A DNA stretch of 64,000 nt from Anisakis pegreffii (Eukaryota > Nematoda > Chromadorea > Rhabditida > Anisakidae), in NCBI GenBank assembly GCA_035041965.1, contig JAPYMA010003045.1:62001-126000 (forward strand). Reading direction: 5' to 3'. The notes beneath the pieces were generated by a model. The model did no database searches, had not been told where the DNA came from, and saw only the letters and a list, made by a program, of their open reading frames with translations. The translations under genes and the position numbers were made by a program. Of the stretch, positions 1-11,900 are shown in pieces; the first letter of the stretch is position 1; each line of letters begins with the position of its first letter.

Positions 1-3000
1 ATCTTAACAATCAAGAACAAAGGATTATTTCCTGGTTAGTTTTTTTCATTTCTTCATTCATTGTATTGTGTCGTTTGTTCCAGGAACATATTTGCACAGA
101 TAATCCTGATAATGCTATCATCAACGATTTAACGAGAAGAGTTACGCCCGCAAGCTGTTGCATTATTGAGTTCATCCTCTTTATTCTTCACCCACTCACC
201 TGTGGAAAGCCAATGAATACGTATTAATAATGAACGATGAGAAACCATTTCCGTACTATCGGCCTACAGCACAGAAATGCAGGGAATCAATTTGTGATGG
301 TGCACTTAATGAATTCATTTCATCAAATACTGAACTGATGTATGTCAATAAAGCAGTTTATTTCATACTTTCCTTTCTCCACCTCGCACTCATATTTCAT
401 TTAAACCCACTAGCGTACGAAGGATTTTTTGCGCAGGGAACGGAGGAGCGGTTTTCGAGTGAGATTGAAAATTTCAGTGAAAACCAAATAACCCACTGTA
501 ATTGGCAAAAACTGTTGGCGACAAAAGTTGAGGATTTTAGGTTGCAGAAGATCGCTTCAGTTCCCTGCACTCTTCCAACTAAGCTACTCGAAATCACTAT
601 CATTTGAAATCAGAAATGTAACAAGTGGCAATCGGATAAAACCGCTTTCAATTCCTAACGAAGGATTCGTTTCCATGTATCGATGGGCGACAAAAATTTT
701 TCACTTTGATGACAGCGTTGTGAGACATAGTGTAGTCGAGGCAAGCAGCCGACGAGGCAGACATCGGACAGCTTTCAATTGAGGCAAGCGAAATTCCCAT
801 AATTTGTTGCATCCGATTTATGATGAACGAATCACGCCATCAAATGCAATCATGAAATTTCCCGATAACACGGCAACCCAACAAACCAGCCAGCATATCT
901 TTTAGTGATCTGACGCAGTAAGTGCTGCATCACACCGACTGCCCTCGCAGGTTCAGCCCTGAAATTAGTGGTAGCACCACAGGAAATTCTGGACAATATG
1001 GCCCCACCTGAGGAAACTCTTCTGAAATAGAAGCCCAACACTGAAATAATTGCCTAACACAATCACGGAAATGAGTGTTTGCCTTTGTGACAGATGAAAT
1101 GAGAGAAAATAACGATGACACCTATAAATTCAATTACTATCGTGATAATAAGGAGTGCACATAAAAACGGCATGTGTACTAGCTACTGAAAATGAGCTCT
1201 GAATGAAGAGAAGGGTAGGAATGAAAACGTGAAAATGCAGAAAACAACGAGGATGCACAAAAGCGTGCTGCCTAAAAATACCGAACTTATCTATTCATTC
1301 ATTACCAATTAACATCGAGAAGATTTTAATAGGAAAAAATATTTTTGTAGGTGTGAGCCTTTGAAATTTTTACTCAAGTACTTAAAAGTACTTGAAATGC
1401 AAATATCATGTGAATGAACTATCTTGCTTACTTAAATGGAGCAACTTTTAGCCATCTCTAAATTGCACCATTTTCTAAATGATAAAATTACCGTTTGTTT
1501 CAGGCCTTTTTGTGCACTTCTTTGAAGTGCTCTAATACAAAGATATCTTCTTAAGAGACAGATGCGCGTGCAGTTCAATCTTGATTTTTTTGTTAATGTG
1601 CTTCTGGTATTTATTTTGATTAACTGTTATTTGCAGTTTGTTGTCTTACAGACAGCGTTAGGAAAGAGCATAGGTCTTGCAAGGAAACGTGATGATTCTG
1701 CTGGCAAAAGTGAACAGCACGTTACATAAAGTTCTAAGTGAACAAGTCGCAAAAATGCTAAAAACGCGAGAACTCATCATTCATTTACTTCTCAGCTCGT
1801 TATGCCTATATTGTAGTCCACCTGATGTCAGTCTGAAACTCGCGTTCGTTTATGATGCACACATTGTCATCCTTTCCTACTGCTTCTACTCTTCTCGTTT
1901 ATTCAGCAACACCAAATTGGTTAACTTGCGAAGTTTAGTCAAATTAATGTAGATCCAAATAGACGTTTATGAAGTTGTTTACTAAACATAACTAAAAGGC
2001 GAATAGCAAATGTGCAATCATTTCGTGCAAAAAAAAAATAACCAGAGAAACTTCTGGAGAATATCTTTATGCATGCAACTTTTGCTGCTTCCGAAAAGTG
2101 TGAAATAATTCGTTTACAGTCAACCAGCTTGCATCTATTTCAAACATTCAAACATATGTATCAGTTCTGAGGACATCAACGAGATATAGCGGTTGAATAT
2201 GAGTTACAATGACATGTCACCACTGAGCTGCATAGAGCTGTTGATGTTTCCGAATAAAACTGATCCAAGGATTGCCGTTTGGGGTACGAACCGAATATGT
2301 TTGTTCCGACAATGAAATTTTCATCAGCTCACTCGAATAATCCAATAGTACAAGCTGGGAGATGTTCATTGATCAAAAGTTCTAAGAATCAGCAATCACA
2401 TTTAACAGTTCAATTCGTGTAACAGAAATCATTGCAGAACAATGTTCTTTTTTTTAGTTTAAAAGTTTGAATGTGAAGGATTTTCAAGGATTCATTTGAC
2501 GGAACATGGAGAATAGAGTTCAATAGGTAGTTTGTGCCAATTCACGTCTAGCTCGTCATTTATGCATGATTTCTCAGAGTTGTTATGCATTGTGCATTCA
2601 GAGAGAAGTAATGGCCTATCGAGAAAAAAAAGAAGTAATGATACGACGAAATTTGAATTGTTGCATCGCAATGGTTCCTTTGCCGACAGCGCTAAGAATT
2701 TTCTTCATTCTAAATTCCCTACCTGGACAGGTAAGGAAATGCCTCATTTGTAATTCAAATGAAAAAAAGAGGCATCACCTTAGCTACCGAGTTAGCGTCT
2801 CAGAGCAGTCTGAATTTTCATGACATTTTATTGTTTCACGTTGCAAGTCTGACGATGAGATCACTAATGAGCATAAGGCGTTCATTTCGCTATGTGCCTG
2901 CTGAAGAATGACATTTTAAATGAACGAATAATTCGATGAATTTAAATCGCAAAAATTCTTCACTCAATTCAGCATTCCACTCCGTCTAGACGAAGTTGAA

Positions 3001-5173
3001 TTGATGGTTAGTTTGAATCGTGAGCCAAATTTTTTCGATGTATTTGATGCTTCATTAGAAACGAGCTAGCACCAGAGGTATGCACTTAATGCTAGCAAGA
3101 ATGTTTAGATAGCAAGCTTTTCTGTGGAGGATTCAAAAGACCACACTGCTATGACCACTTGGGAGCATCGTATGTAGTACGATGACCCAAACCGTCTTTG
3201 CTTCCGTCCTAACAATAAATATCAACTGTGTAACAAGTCAGGATAACCATTTCGACTATATGCCTAAGAGAGTGTTTAGAATCCGCGAAAATTCATCACA
3301 ACCTGCAGACCAAAGGTGTTTTTTAAAACCGATTGATGCTCGCATAACAAACGGCATGTGATCACGCGATCGCATGATTGGAATGAACGTGCTGAATTGG
3401 AAATGAGATGGCGATAAGAGCTGTTATGATGAAATTGTTTGGTTTCTCGAAGGATGGTGTCATATTTCAATCCGATTAGAGGTAATTATCTCACATTTTG
3501 TTGCAAACAGTTATAGTACGTCATCAGTTGATAGATTTAGAGTCATTTGAGCTCCTATGCTTGTTCTGAGCTCGTAGCATTCAGGTGTTTCTATTTACGT
3601 GATGTTTGAGTGATAATTATCAAAATGCATAAGTGTTCGTAATTGCATTGGTTCTAATCGACGGCTGTATGAAAACTTGTGAGGCTCAAGTTCAAGAAAA
3701 GATGTTTCATTGGACTGGCAAATAATATTCCGAGTTGAACTCTCAAATGATCACTTCGTTATTCAAATGATCGAAAACTGAAAGTTTTCCACCTATTATC
3801 TAACATTTATCATTGGAAACATATTTAAGCAGAGTGAGAAGTTTCAACCCTCCCTTTTCACTGTTTCAGCGTGCATATCGGCAATGCATCATGTTTTCGC
3901 CCTGTTTTGATAGTTTCCATCATGGCTCGTGAAATGCAAAGCTAATTCGATCAGTTTACTTAAAGTGGCAGTGGATAAGAGTTATCGCTGCTACGTAATG
4001 ATGTATATTTTCATTACCGAAACAATTCCCTTGGTGCGAACCAATTGCAAATATTGAATAACGGCCGAAAACAAATTAAGATCTCATCTTTTCCCCCGTT
4101 TCAATTGTAATTTCGAGCCGAGTTAAATTTCCTCACTAACTTCCATCCAAACAAATTGTTTTCATACCGAACTGTACCAGCTGGGGATCTTCCCTTGGCT
4201 GTACTGTGGAACCTCCCATCTCTAAGTGACCGATTGACTTATTGCATACGTAACAATACACTGCGACAAGAATATCGCATTTCTATCAAAGATTGAGAGT
4301 TCCTCATTGGTGATTCCTCAAGAAATCGGATCCACAAAAATTGTTCGAGCTTGCTCATCTCTTATCATTACACCCTTCCCCTGTTGTTGACAATCATTCG
4401 TGAAGTGAAAAAAAAGCTCATATTAAACCTGCACACGAACTCGTGATTTTCTATCACAAATAATTTTGCTACGCTTCTTCAAAGTTGAACTAGCGTAGGT
4501 GCTACTTGAATTATTCTTAAGCTTGCTTACATGCTTGTTCGCGTGTTCAGCAACCCCATTATACTAATGAATTTTTTGAGAAATTTACATCCAATGATAG
4601 ACACGCTACTGTAAAAAATAGGTTCGCTAATCGCTAATTCGCTAGAAAAATATTTCTGATCTGCTAAAAGTATTCCGCTAATAGCGTTGCTGACAAAAAA
4701 AGTACTGAAAACTTACGGCTCAAAGTGCCGCTGATCGGAAAAAAAATAGTATTATTTTTCGCTAGCACGCAACTCGACAGATTTAGTCCGATAATCGCTA
4801 ATTTCAAAACATCCTTTCAAGATTGCGTTTATATCGTTTACATGTCCTAGAAGAATCTTATTCTACTATCAAACGGCTTAAAGTTTTTGTTTAATTATTC
4901 AATAAAAATAATCCCTTCAACAATGAGCCCCAATCAACACTGAAAACAATGTTCTCACAAAGCAAATAACCGAATGACGACGACAAAATTCAAAGACGAA
5001 AAACAATCAGCTGGCAGTAAACCAGACTCATTTCCCTTTCGGGAATATCCATATTCTATGCATTTCTTCTGTGAGTGCCGATCGTTTGGCTCTTATTGCA
5101 TCGTTTGGTTTAGCAATCAACCCTTATAGTGGAAGTCAGCAAGCATCGGTTCTCTTCATAAAATGATTTTAGA
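1..5173. other. No assignable gene; weak exon-like segments at the left edge
   Basis: Mostly AT-rich sequence with short ORFs. At 84-227 there is a 47-codon open frame behind a fair acceptor (TTGTTCCAG, ending 83), closed by TAA at 225-227; it could be the last exon of a gene lying to the left, but no family is recognised. An ATG-initiated 125-codon ORF at 230-607 follows it. Both are within what chance gives at this composition. Around 4620-4830 the motif CGCTAAT recurs several times in an A-rich context. I see no RNA gene here. Confidence 0.3.
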
Positions 5174-5548
5174 ATGAATCAGCAAAGTTCTCGTCATATC
5201 TCATTTAGCTACTCATTTTCTAATGCCGTCAAAAAAATAGCTGCAGCTGAACCGAGAATCTTTATTCCAATTGTTAAGATTTTTTCCCATTTCCGTCAAG
5301 GCTTTCTCGATAGAACATCAACCACTGCGATCAAAGAAGGATATCTTTTTGCACCACGTGTCATATCCAAGAGACAATGTGGAAGTGTCAGCAAGGTACC
5401 TGAATACCACCAGCAAATATCACAAGCATCAAAAGCTTCAGAAGAGAGAGAATCTTATAATGACCTTTATAAAGCCTATAAAGTCATTCAACGTCAGGTT
5501 GATCTCCCGACAAAAAAATTTTTCGAATTTTCCCTAAGTAATGAATGA
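5174..5548 (+). CDS. Hypothetical small protein, single-exon candidate (124 aa)
   Basis: The ORF begins with ATG two bases after an acceptor-like GATTTTAG, which would suit spliced-leader addition, and stops at 5546-5548. An AATAAA lies about 45 bases downstream (near 5592), so start, stop and polyadenylation signal are in a sensible order. The product would be basic, with no signal peptide or membrane segment and a Gln/Ser/Lys-rich second half. I recognise no domain. Against it, a second frame (5271-5537) is also open, showing that the stretch is simply stop-poor, and ORFs of this size occur by chance in AT-rich DNA. Confidence 0.3.
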   Translation: MNQQSSRHISFSYSFSNAVKKIAAAEPRIFIPIVKIFSHFRQGFLDRTSTTAIKEGYLFAPRVISKRQCGSVSKVPEYHQQISQASKASEERESYNDLYKAYKVIQRQVDLPTKKFFEFSLSNE

Positions 5549-5599
5549 ATCTGTCAAAATAATTTCCTTAAACTCGCTTTTAAACATTGTAAAATAAAG

Positions 5600-7427
5600 T
5601 TATAAAATTCGAATATGCTGCCCCGGCTGAGAACCCAGAGTCTACTCTACTGTGTATTATCTTTTCAAAATTGCTCCGAATATTTTAATGCAGGCATCCA
5701 TCTATTTCACCAGATGAAATCGGATGCTTATCTTTGATGAAATCACGTTGATCTTTTGACTAGTGGAGGTAGAGTTATCGAATGAAAATGTCACATTATT
5801 CACCTGATTGTATTCAGTCCAATTTTATAATTTGTATCGAACGACTGAACCGCTTAATGTCACCCTCACTGTATGGTAATGTATATAGTTTGATTCTTTC
5901 TTTTCTTCAGTCATTGTCTCCTGAAAGCAGCATTTGAGTGAGCACATTCGCCATATTGCAGTCATTTGCACGGAACTATACTGCTCATATTATTATGTGA
6001 ATAAATATCATTCATGTCTTTTCCTACTGAGAACAGAAATTAACAAAACTTATTGCACTGTCACGCAACTTAATCGCATAACCTACAGGTAATGCTAGTG
6101 GTGCACTTATATCAAATAAGTTAATAGAAATGAGAGTACGGTAAGTTCGAATTCAGCACTTTTCAGTGCTTCACTGCAAATGTGCATCTCATTATCTTTA
6201 ATTTTGAAAAAAAAAGCATTGCTTGCAAACGAAAAGTAACGAGTTAGCGGAAGTCTAAAAAATGCTAATGAAAAAAAGAGTGCAAATTGTCGCTATTTAT
6301 GTCGCTAAAAATTATTATAGCGGAGATTATCACCATAAATTTCCACTTTACGAGAGAAGAGATGAGCTGTCGTTCAACCGAAAAAATATCTCTGTTATTG
6401 CCAGAATAGTCACTAGTAGGCTAGTGCCCATCACTGTTCCTTCAACAGTCCCTCACCTTAGAAACCTGGAAGAATTATGTCCTGCTTAAGTTACGACTGA
6501 AGGATCACGGTAATGGATGCTTTGAAACTGTATTGAGTTTCTCTCTCGTGGTTCTTATCACGATTATACTTTCGTTACCAAATTTCCATTATTTTCAAAG
6601 CTCAAAGATGAGAAGAAATATTCATCTCATAGATAATTGTCCATTTCAAGAGCAATTCGTTGAGTAACCTCGAAGTTACAATGTGAGGCTTCTTTATTTG
6701 TAACCTGTTGCATTGATCTGGCATTAGCGATTGCGGAGGATACCAACAATTATTGTCAAATGCGAAACGAGAGCATAAGTTCCAATCAAATTTTGGAACA
6801 TCAAAAAAAGATAAAAAGTATTTCAGCTCATTGATTCACTATGAATATGTATGAATTTTTATCGGTTTGTGGATATCAGCTTGAAATATTCGAAGACGAG
6901 TCATAACATTTCTTCGAGCTATGCTGTACTGTTATTGCAATGCTTAATTCTATCTAATGGTGATATTCTTTATAATGCTTATATGCGTATAATCCACGCA
7001 TTCTATCGTGATTTAGCGCAACGAATGGACGTCGTGCTAAAATTCATTCTCTGTTCAAGATTAACATGAATAAAATTGTTTTGCCGGTGCAGATTGTACT
7101 TTTGTTTTATGGTGCTAACTTCATCAAACGTTTTTTTGATGCACCGTACTACACACTTGTTAAAAACAACTTTTTCTTGCGAAAGGATAGCTTATATTGG
7201 ATGACTTCAAAATAAACTTTCCAATGACAGATAGGAGATTTTCATGAGTGTTCCAAAACCACACTTTGCATTTACTGCTAATGAGTTTTCACTGGATTGC
7301 GAGCGTTAAGTCCATTTTCATAGTATTTTCACTTCATTATGCATGCTCTCTCCACTTATAATTCATTGTCATATTCCACATGCTCACCCTCCGCTCAGAT
7401 TTCAGTTGTTTCAAACATTTCCGATTA
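5600..7427. other. Intergenic, nothing recognised
   Basis: AT-rich sequence without repeats of note. ORFs at 6262-6489 and 6851-7069 are short, have no recognisable domain and lack convincing splice context. Confidence 0.5.
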
Positions 7428-7433
7428 CTTCAC

Positions 7434-8800
7434 TTAGTGATGTTTCTATTCCTGTCAAACTGTTTATTTCCTGCTCTATTCCTGTTCTGTTCCATGGAAT
7501 AGAATACAATAGTTCGCAAATGCCGTTTTTGAGTCCAAAAGAACAGGATAGAACAGTTTTCAACAGTTGTTAAACTTTGATTACTGCAGTGAGATAAATT
7601 ACCACTGTTGCATCATTGTTATATTTAATATCACTATTTATTATTTTATTCGTGTATACTATTATTATTGTTATTACTGTTAATATTATTATTATTATTA
7701 TCATTATTATTATTATCATTATTATTATCATTATCGTTATATTTATTATTATTGCTGTTATTATCACTATTCTCATTATTATTATTATTAGTGTATTATT
7801 ATTATTTATTACTATTTATTATCATCACTGTGTTTTTACTATTATTAGCTATTAATGTTATTATTTAATAATATTGTTTAAACAGTTATTATTTATTCTT
7901 ATTATCATTTATTATAATTTATCATTTTCCTTATTATTATTGTTTTCATTAATACTTTTCTCGTTTTACCTGTTATTATTCATTCGTACTATTCAGCAAG
8001 GATGGTGGAAAATAGTCTTCCAAGTAATTCAATGCTAGTAGCTGTCAGAGATTCGAATCCACCAAAAAAAGTCATATTCAATATCATTAGGGAGAGACGA
8101 ATGGATATTAGTGAGAGGTGAAACAACTCATCAAGGGCAAGTTATCATAGTTAATTCTCAAAGCTGCCGATGACTGTTTGTGAGGAACTCCCTCCAGAAA
8201 CAACTAAAGGATGCAACTCTGCTTCTGAATGAGCACCTCGCATTCAAATGTTGGTCGCACTCTAAACTCTCGGAGCAATTCATCACAGAAACCGTTCACA
8301 TTTTACGTCTCCAATAAAAGTTGCTTGGAGAATTCGAGTTCGATTGAACGAATCGGTTCAATCCGAACTCATTAGCATGAGAAACCGTGCATCAGTCTGA
8401 TCGAACTGTTGGGACGAAACGAGAATCCTGTATTCTTCAATGATGGTGCTTACCAGAGCCCGAAACCCTCCGCTTTCTACCAATCATCACGGTCAAAAGC
8501 TGTCAATTGCCTTCGTGGACAATCTTCTCTCACCCGATTTAATCTCCATTTTGCCCTGCAATGCCAAAAAACTACGTCTCGAACCCTAATTACCACAACT
8601 TTTATCGTGTCACTTTTCTAACTGACGGAACAGAATAGAACAGCTAGGACAGTATAGCACAGTTTAAAGGGGTAGAATAAAATAGAATAGAACAGGTCTC
8701 AAACGAGGGACGCACAGGATAGAATAGAATAGAAGCATTTTGGAGCGGAATCGAACAAAATAGAACAGTTTTCAAAAACGTGATTTAGAAACATCACTAA
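7434..8800. mobile_element. Foldback-like element with short terminal inverted repeats
   Basis: The left end (7434) reads TTAGTGATGTTTCTA and the right end (8800, reverse strand) begins with the same 15 bases. The hexamer CTTCAC lies immediately outside both ends (7428-7433 and 8801-8806), as expected of a target-site duplication. Subterminal regions carry many degenerate copies of a GAATAGAACAG-type motif, in opposite orientation at the two ends (about 7440-7560 and 8620-8780). The middle holds a long imperfect ATT trinucleotide tract and unique DNA without a transposase ORF, so the element would be non-autonomous. The superfamily is uncertain. The right end is 140 bp upstream of the GPCR start codon, so the element may supply or disrupt its promoter. 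Confidence 0.55.
7620..7965. repeat. Imperfect ATT/TTA trinucleotide tract
   Basis: About 340 bases made almost entirely of ATT-type triplets with interruptions, inside the 7434-8800 element. Open frames on both strands here (runs of Ile, Leu, Met) are artefacts of the repeat. Confidence 0.85.
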
Positions 8801-8939
8801 CTTCACCACATTTCATTGCGCTCTACCAGCTTTCTTTGACCTACAGTCTTGCTTGTGTGTCGAGCTCGGTGTTCGTTGAAATGTGATGCTGCAGTTCGCT
8901 GCAATGACAAATCGAAGTATCGAGTAATCAGATAATATT

Positions 8940-11900
8940 ATGCTTGTAGCAATGGTCTCAGTTCACGCGATCTTTATTCATGCCTGGTATCTCTTCTTCA
9001 GTTCACTTTACTTCATCGTTCCCGTGGCTGGTATCGCATTGAATGGATATGTTCTATTTCATCTCATCAAAATCGCCCGGTTCGTTTGTTCGCGGGTCCA
9101 ACTTTCGAAGTGCTGTTTTATAACTCACCTGTAAACTTATATGCCCAATCATTCCTGTGCCCATTCACCCACTGGAATGGAACTCATTCCATTCTGAACA
9201 ACTTCTTGACAAAATTGAGGTCCCCTATCCATCTCTTATGTTGAATTCCCAAATATCAATGAACTTATTCATCTGTTTCCTCTCCAGTTTTTTCCCTTCT
9301 AATGAAGCTTCCAACTTTCGTTTTATACCAGACTTATTCATAGTATCTTCCAAAGTGATTTGCAGAAAAAGTCTCCTTCGTTTCGAAACATCCTCTGCAC
9401 TACCTTTATTCGGTATGTCGGTCGGTGATTCGATTTGTCTCTTTGCTCAACTTAGTCAAGCGGTATTTCATTACACTGTCAAGGCACAATACCGAGAGGA
9501 CTACAGTATGACTGTACTTCATTTGTTTTGCAAGGTTTCACTTCGTTCATGTTTTTATGCTCATTTTTTCATAGCCGCATTAATCGTCAAGATGAACTAA
9601 AACAGTCTTTTCAGTGGAATCAACAATGCATACGATTGTTGATAAAAGATACAGATATATTTTGATGATTTATTCCCTCATTCGAAAAGGCATTCGTATG
9701 CTACTTATAAGTAATATTCCTCATGCATAATAGCTGAGTGAGGATTCAGTCGGTATAATTTATTAGATCTAAAACTTTTCATGGCTTATGAAATATGCAT
9801 CCCGATACTTTGTAAACAGTCACTCAGAAATAACAAATTTCCAGGCAGATTTATACTTAATGCATTCCACATCCGCATTCTCAGTATGGAGCTGGCTCAT
9901 TCTGTCGCTGTTGCGTTACACGGCTGTATTTCATCCACTTAAGTATAGGTATCTTAAACCATCACTAATTTCTCATCGTTCTTATCTATAAAGAACCAGT
10001 TCGCTATCAAAATGCGAACGCTTGTATATTCAGTTCATTCGAGGAACTTTTTTAGCCTAATAGCTGTAACAAGAATCAGTTCTGTTCTCATTGTAGCGTA
10101 TTCACTGAAATTGTTCACTTGCAATTATCTTCGAAAGACTGTCTGAATTATTCTTCTATTGAGGAAAGTCAATCCATTAGATTCAGCAATTTTGATTTTG
10201 AATGCATGGCGCACTAAATGTTTGCCCACTTAATGATTCCATGCATAAGAGCATTTTTTTTCGTGAATGTATTTTGCTCTTCTTTCACTACTTTTTTCAT
10301 TGTTTTCGAACAAATCGGATGCACATTAAAAGTTGCTGTAATCACTCCCCATAGTGAGTGGGCGATGATAGGATGAAATTGGTCAAAAAGAACACCATGG
10401 GAACAGCAACTGACCTAAAATCTTTTGAGTTAAAATGTTTTCAAATCCTTTTGAGGAAGCAAAATCTTTGAATACTTATCTATGAAGTCAACAATATAGT
10501 AGTGATTCTCAGTCTATCCTCCACTTTTCCGCTATTTCCATTCTAATTGACTTAAGTGCGGGACTGCAGCATTTTAAATCATTTGAGAACAATATGGAGA
10601 CAACCACGTTATGCGCTATTGATGATAGCCCTAGCAAGCGCTACGCTTGAGTTGTGGATATTGGCATTTGTTTCCTATAACAGTGAATATCACAGCTGCT
10701 CTGAGGATCCTGATGTTTCTGCATCAACATTACAGGTAGTTGTGTTTTCATTGCTCTTTATTACATTCAGTGTCGATTCATTGTGCACTTACACTTATCA
10801 TTTCATTGCTCAGCATGATAGCCCGCTGTGAATGAGTCACAAACTTGCGATTTTGAATCAGTCAGATTTTTTGGATCAGTCAGATTTTCATTTTGCACGC
10901 CAATTTATCAATCATTCCTACAAATTTTTCATCGGAAATTCATCAAACACCTTCAGTCTCATTGACAATTGATTCCGCACGTTTTTCAATAGATAAAGGA
11001 ATGGATTTCGCTGAATTTTATGAAATATCCACGACATTTTTGTCACTGATCGCAGCTGTATGAAAATCTGTGAATGAACTGGTTCTGAATCGTTTCGAAA
11101 AGTCGAGGTGTAAGCAGAGTGATCATTCGGTGAATGGTCGATGAACAAGGTGGCATTGCATATTTACAGCCTATTCAGTCCAAATGAATTATGCGCAAGA
11201 ATTTCGATTTTCAAATGCTACCCGGTCAATCTGACTAAAGACATTTTGCCTAACGACAGTTTGCCTAAAGACACATCGCCTAACGGACAATTTGCCTAAC
11301 GGACAATTTGCCTAACGGACAATTTGCCCAACGGACAATTTGCCTAACGGACAATTTGCCTAACGGACAATTTGCCTAACGGACAGTGTGCCTAATGGGG
11401 CTGCCTAATGGGCGTGTCAGATTGTTAGACGCACTCGTTCAGAACATGTTGGAAATGTTCATCTCGTGGCTATTATTAGAACACCTCTACAGTTGGTGAT
11501 TTTGATGGCTTCAGTCAAAGTCAAGTTTTGACTAATGAAGTTGCCAAGAGCAAACAACGCGTCTAGTTTATCTTTATCACCGCAGATGGATAGTTTGCTG
11601 CAGCAGTCCCCTTCAAGGAACTATATTTAGATGCATACACAACACATTTCCCATAACAATAAAAGATGATATTTATGATTAATTATGCATGTCTCAATAC
11701 ATGAAATTAGGTAAAATGCTGACGATAGCCATATTCATAACAGTAACAACGTATGATAACTAGTAACACCTATAATAGCAACAAAAGTAGCAATAAAATA
11801 ATCGGAAAAACAGTAAAAATGGTAATAACAGCAGTGAAAACAATAAAAGTAGTAACAATAATAATCATAATATTGACAGCAATAGCTGTAATGACAACAA

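Noticed and set aside
7570..7868. Overlapping ORFs of 66-79 codons on both strands
   Set aside because: They are translations of an ATT/TTA triplet tract and consist almost only of Ile, Leu, Met and Val.
8048..8064. GATTCGAATCC, resembling a tRNA B-box
   Set aside because: No A-box or cloverleaf pairing lies upstream at the right distance.
10736..10831. Read-through of GPCR exon 4 as TM5 (VVVFSLLFITFSV)
   Set aside because: It begins at a good donor (CAG|GTAGTT) and reaches a stop after about 31 codons with no usable donor, so it is better explained as intron.
11279..11390. Regular 16-bp repeats resembling a CRISPR array
   Set aside because: The units are contiguous without spacers, lie inside the arm of a foldback element, and the DNA is eukaryotic.
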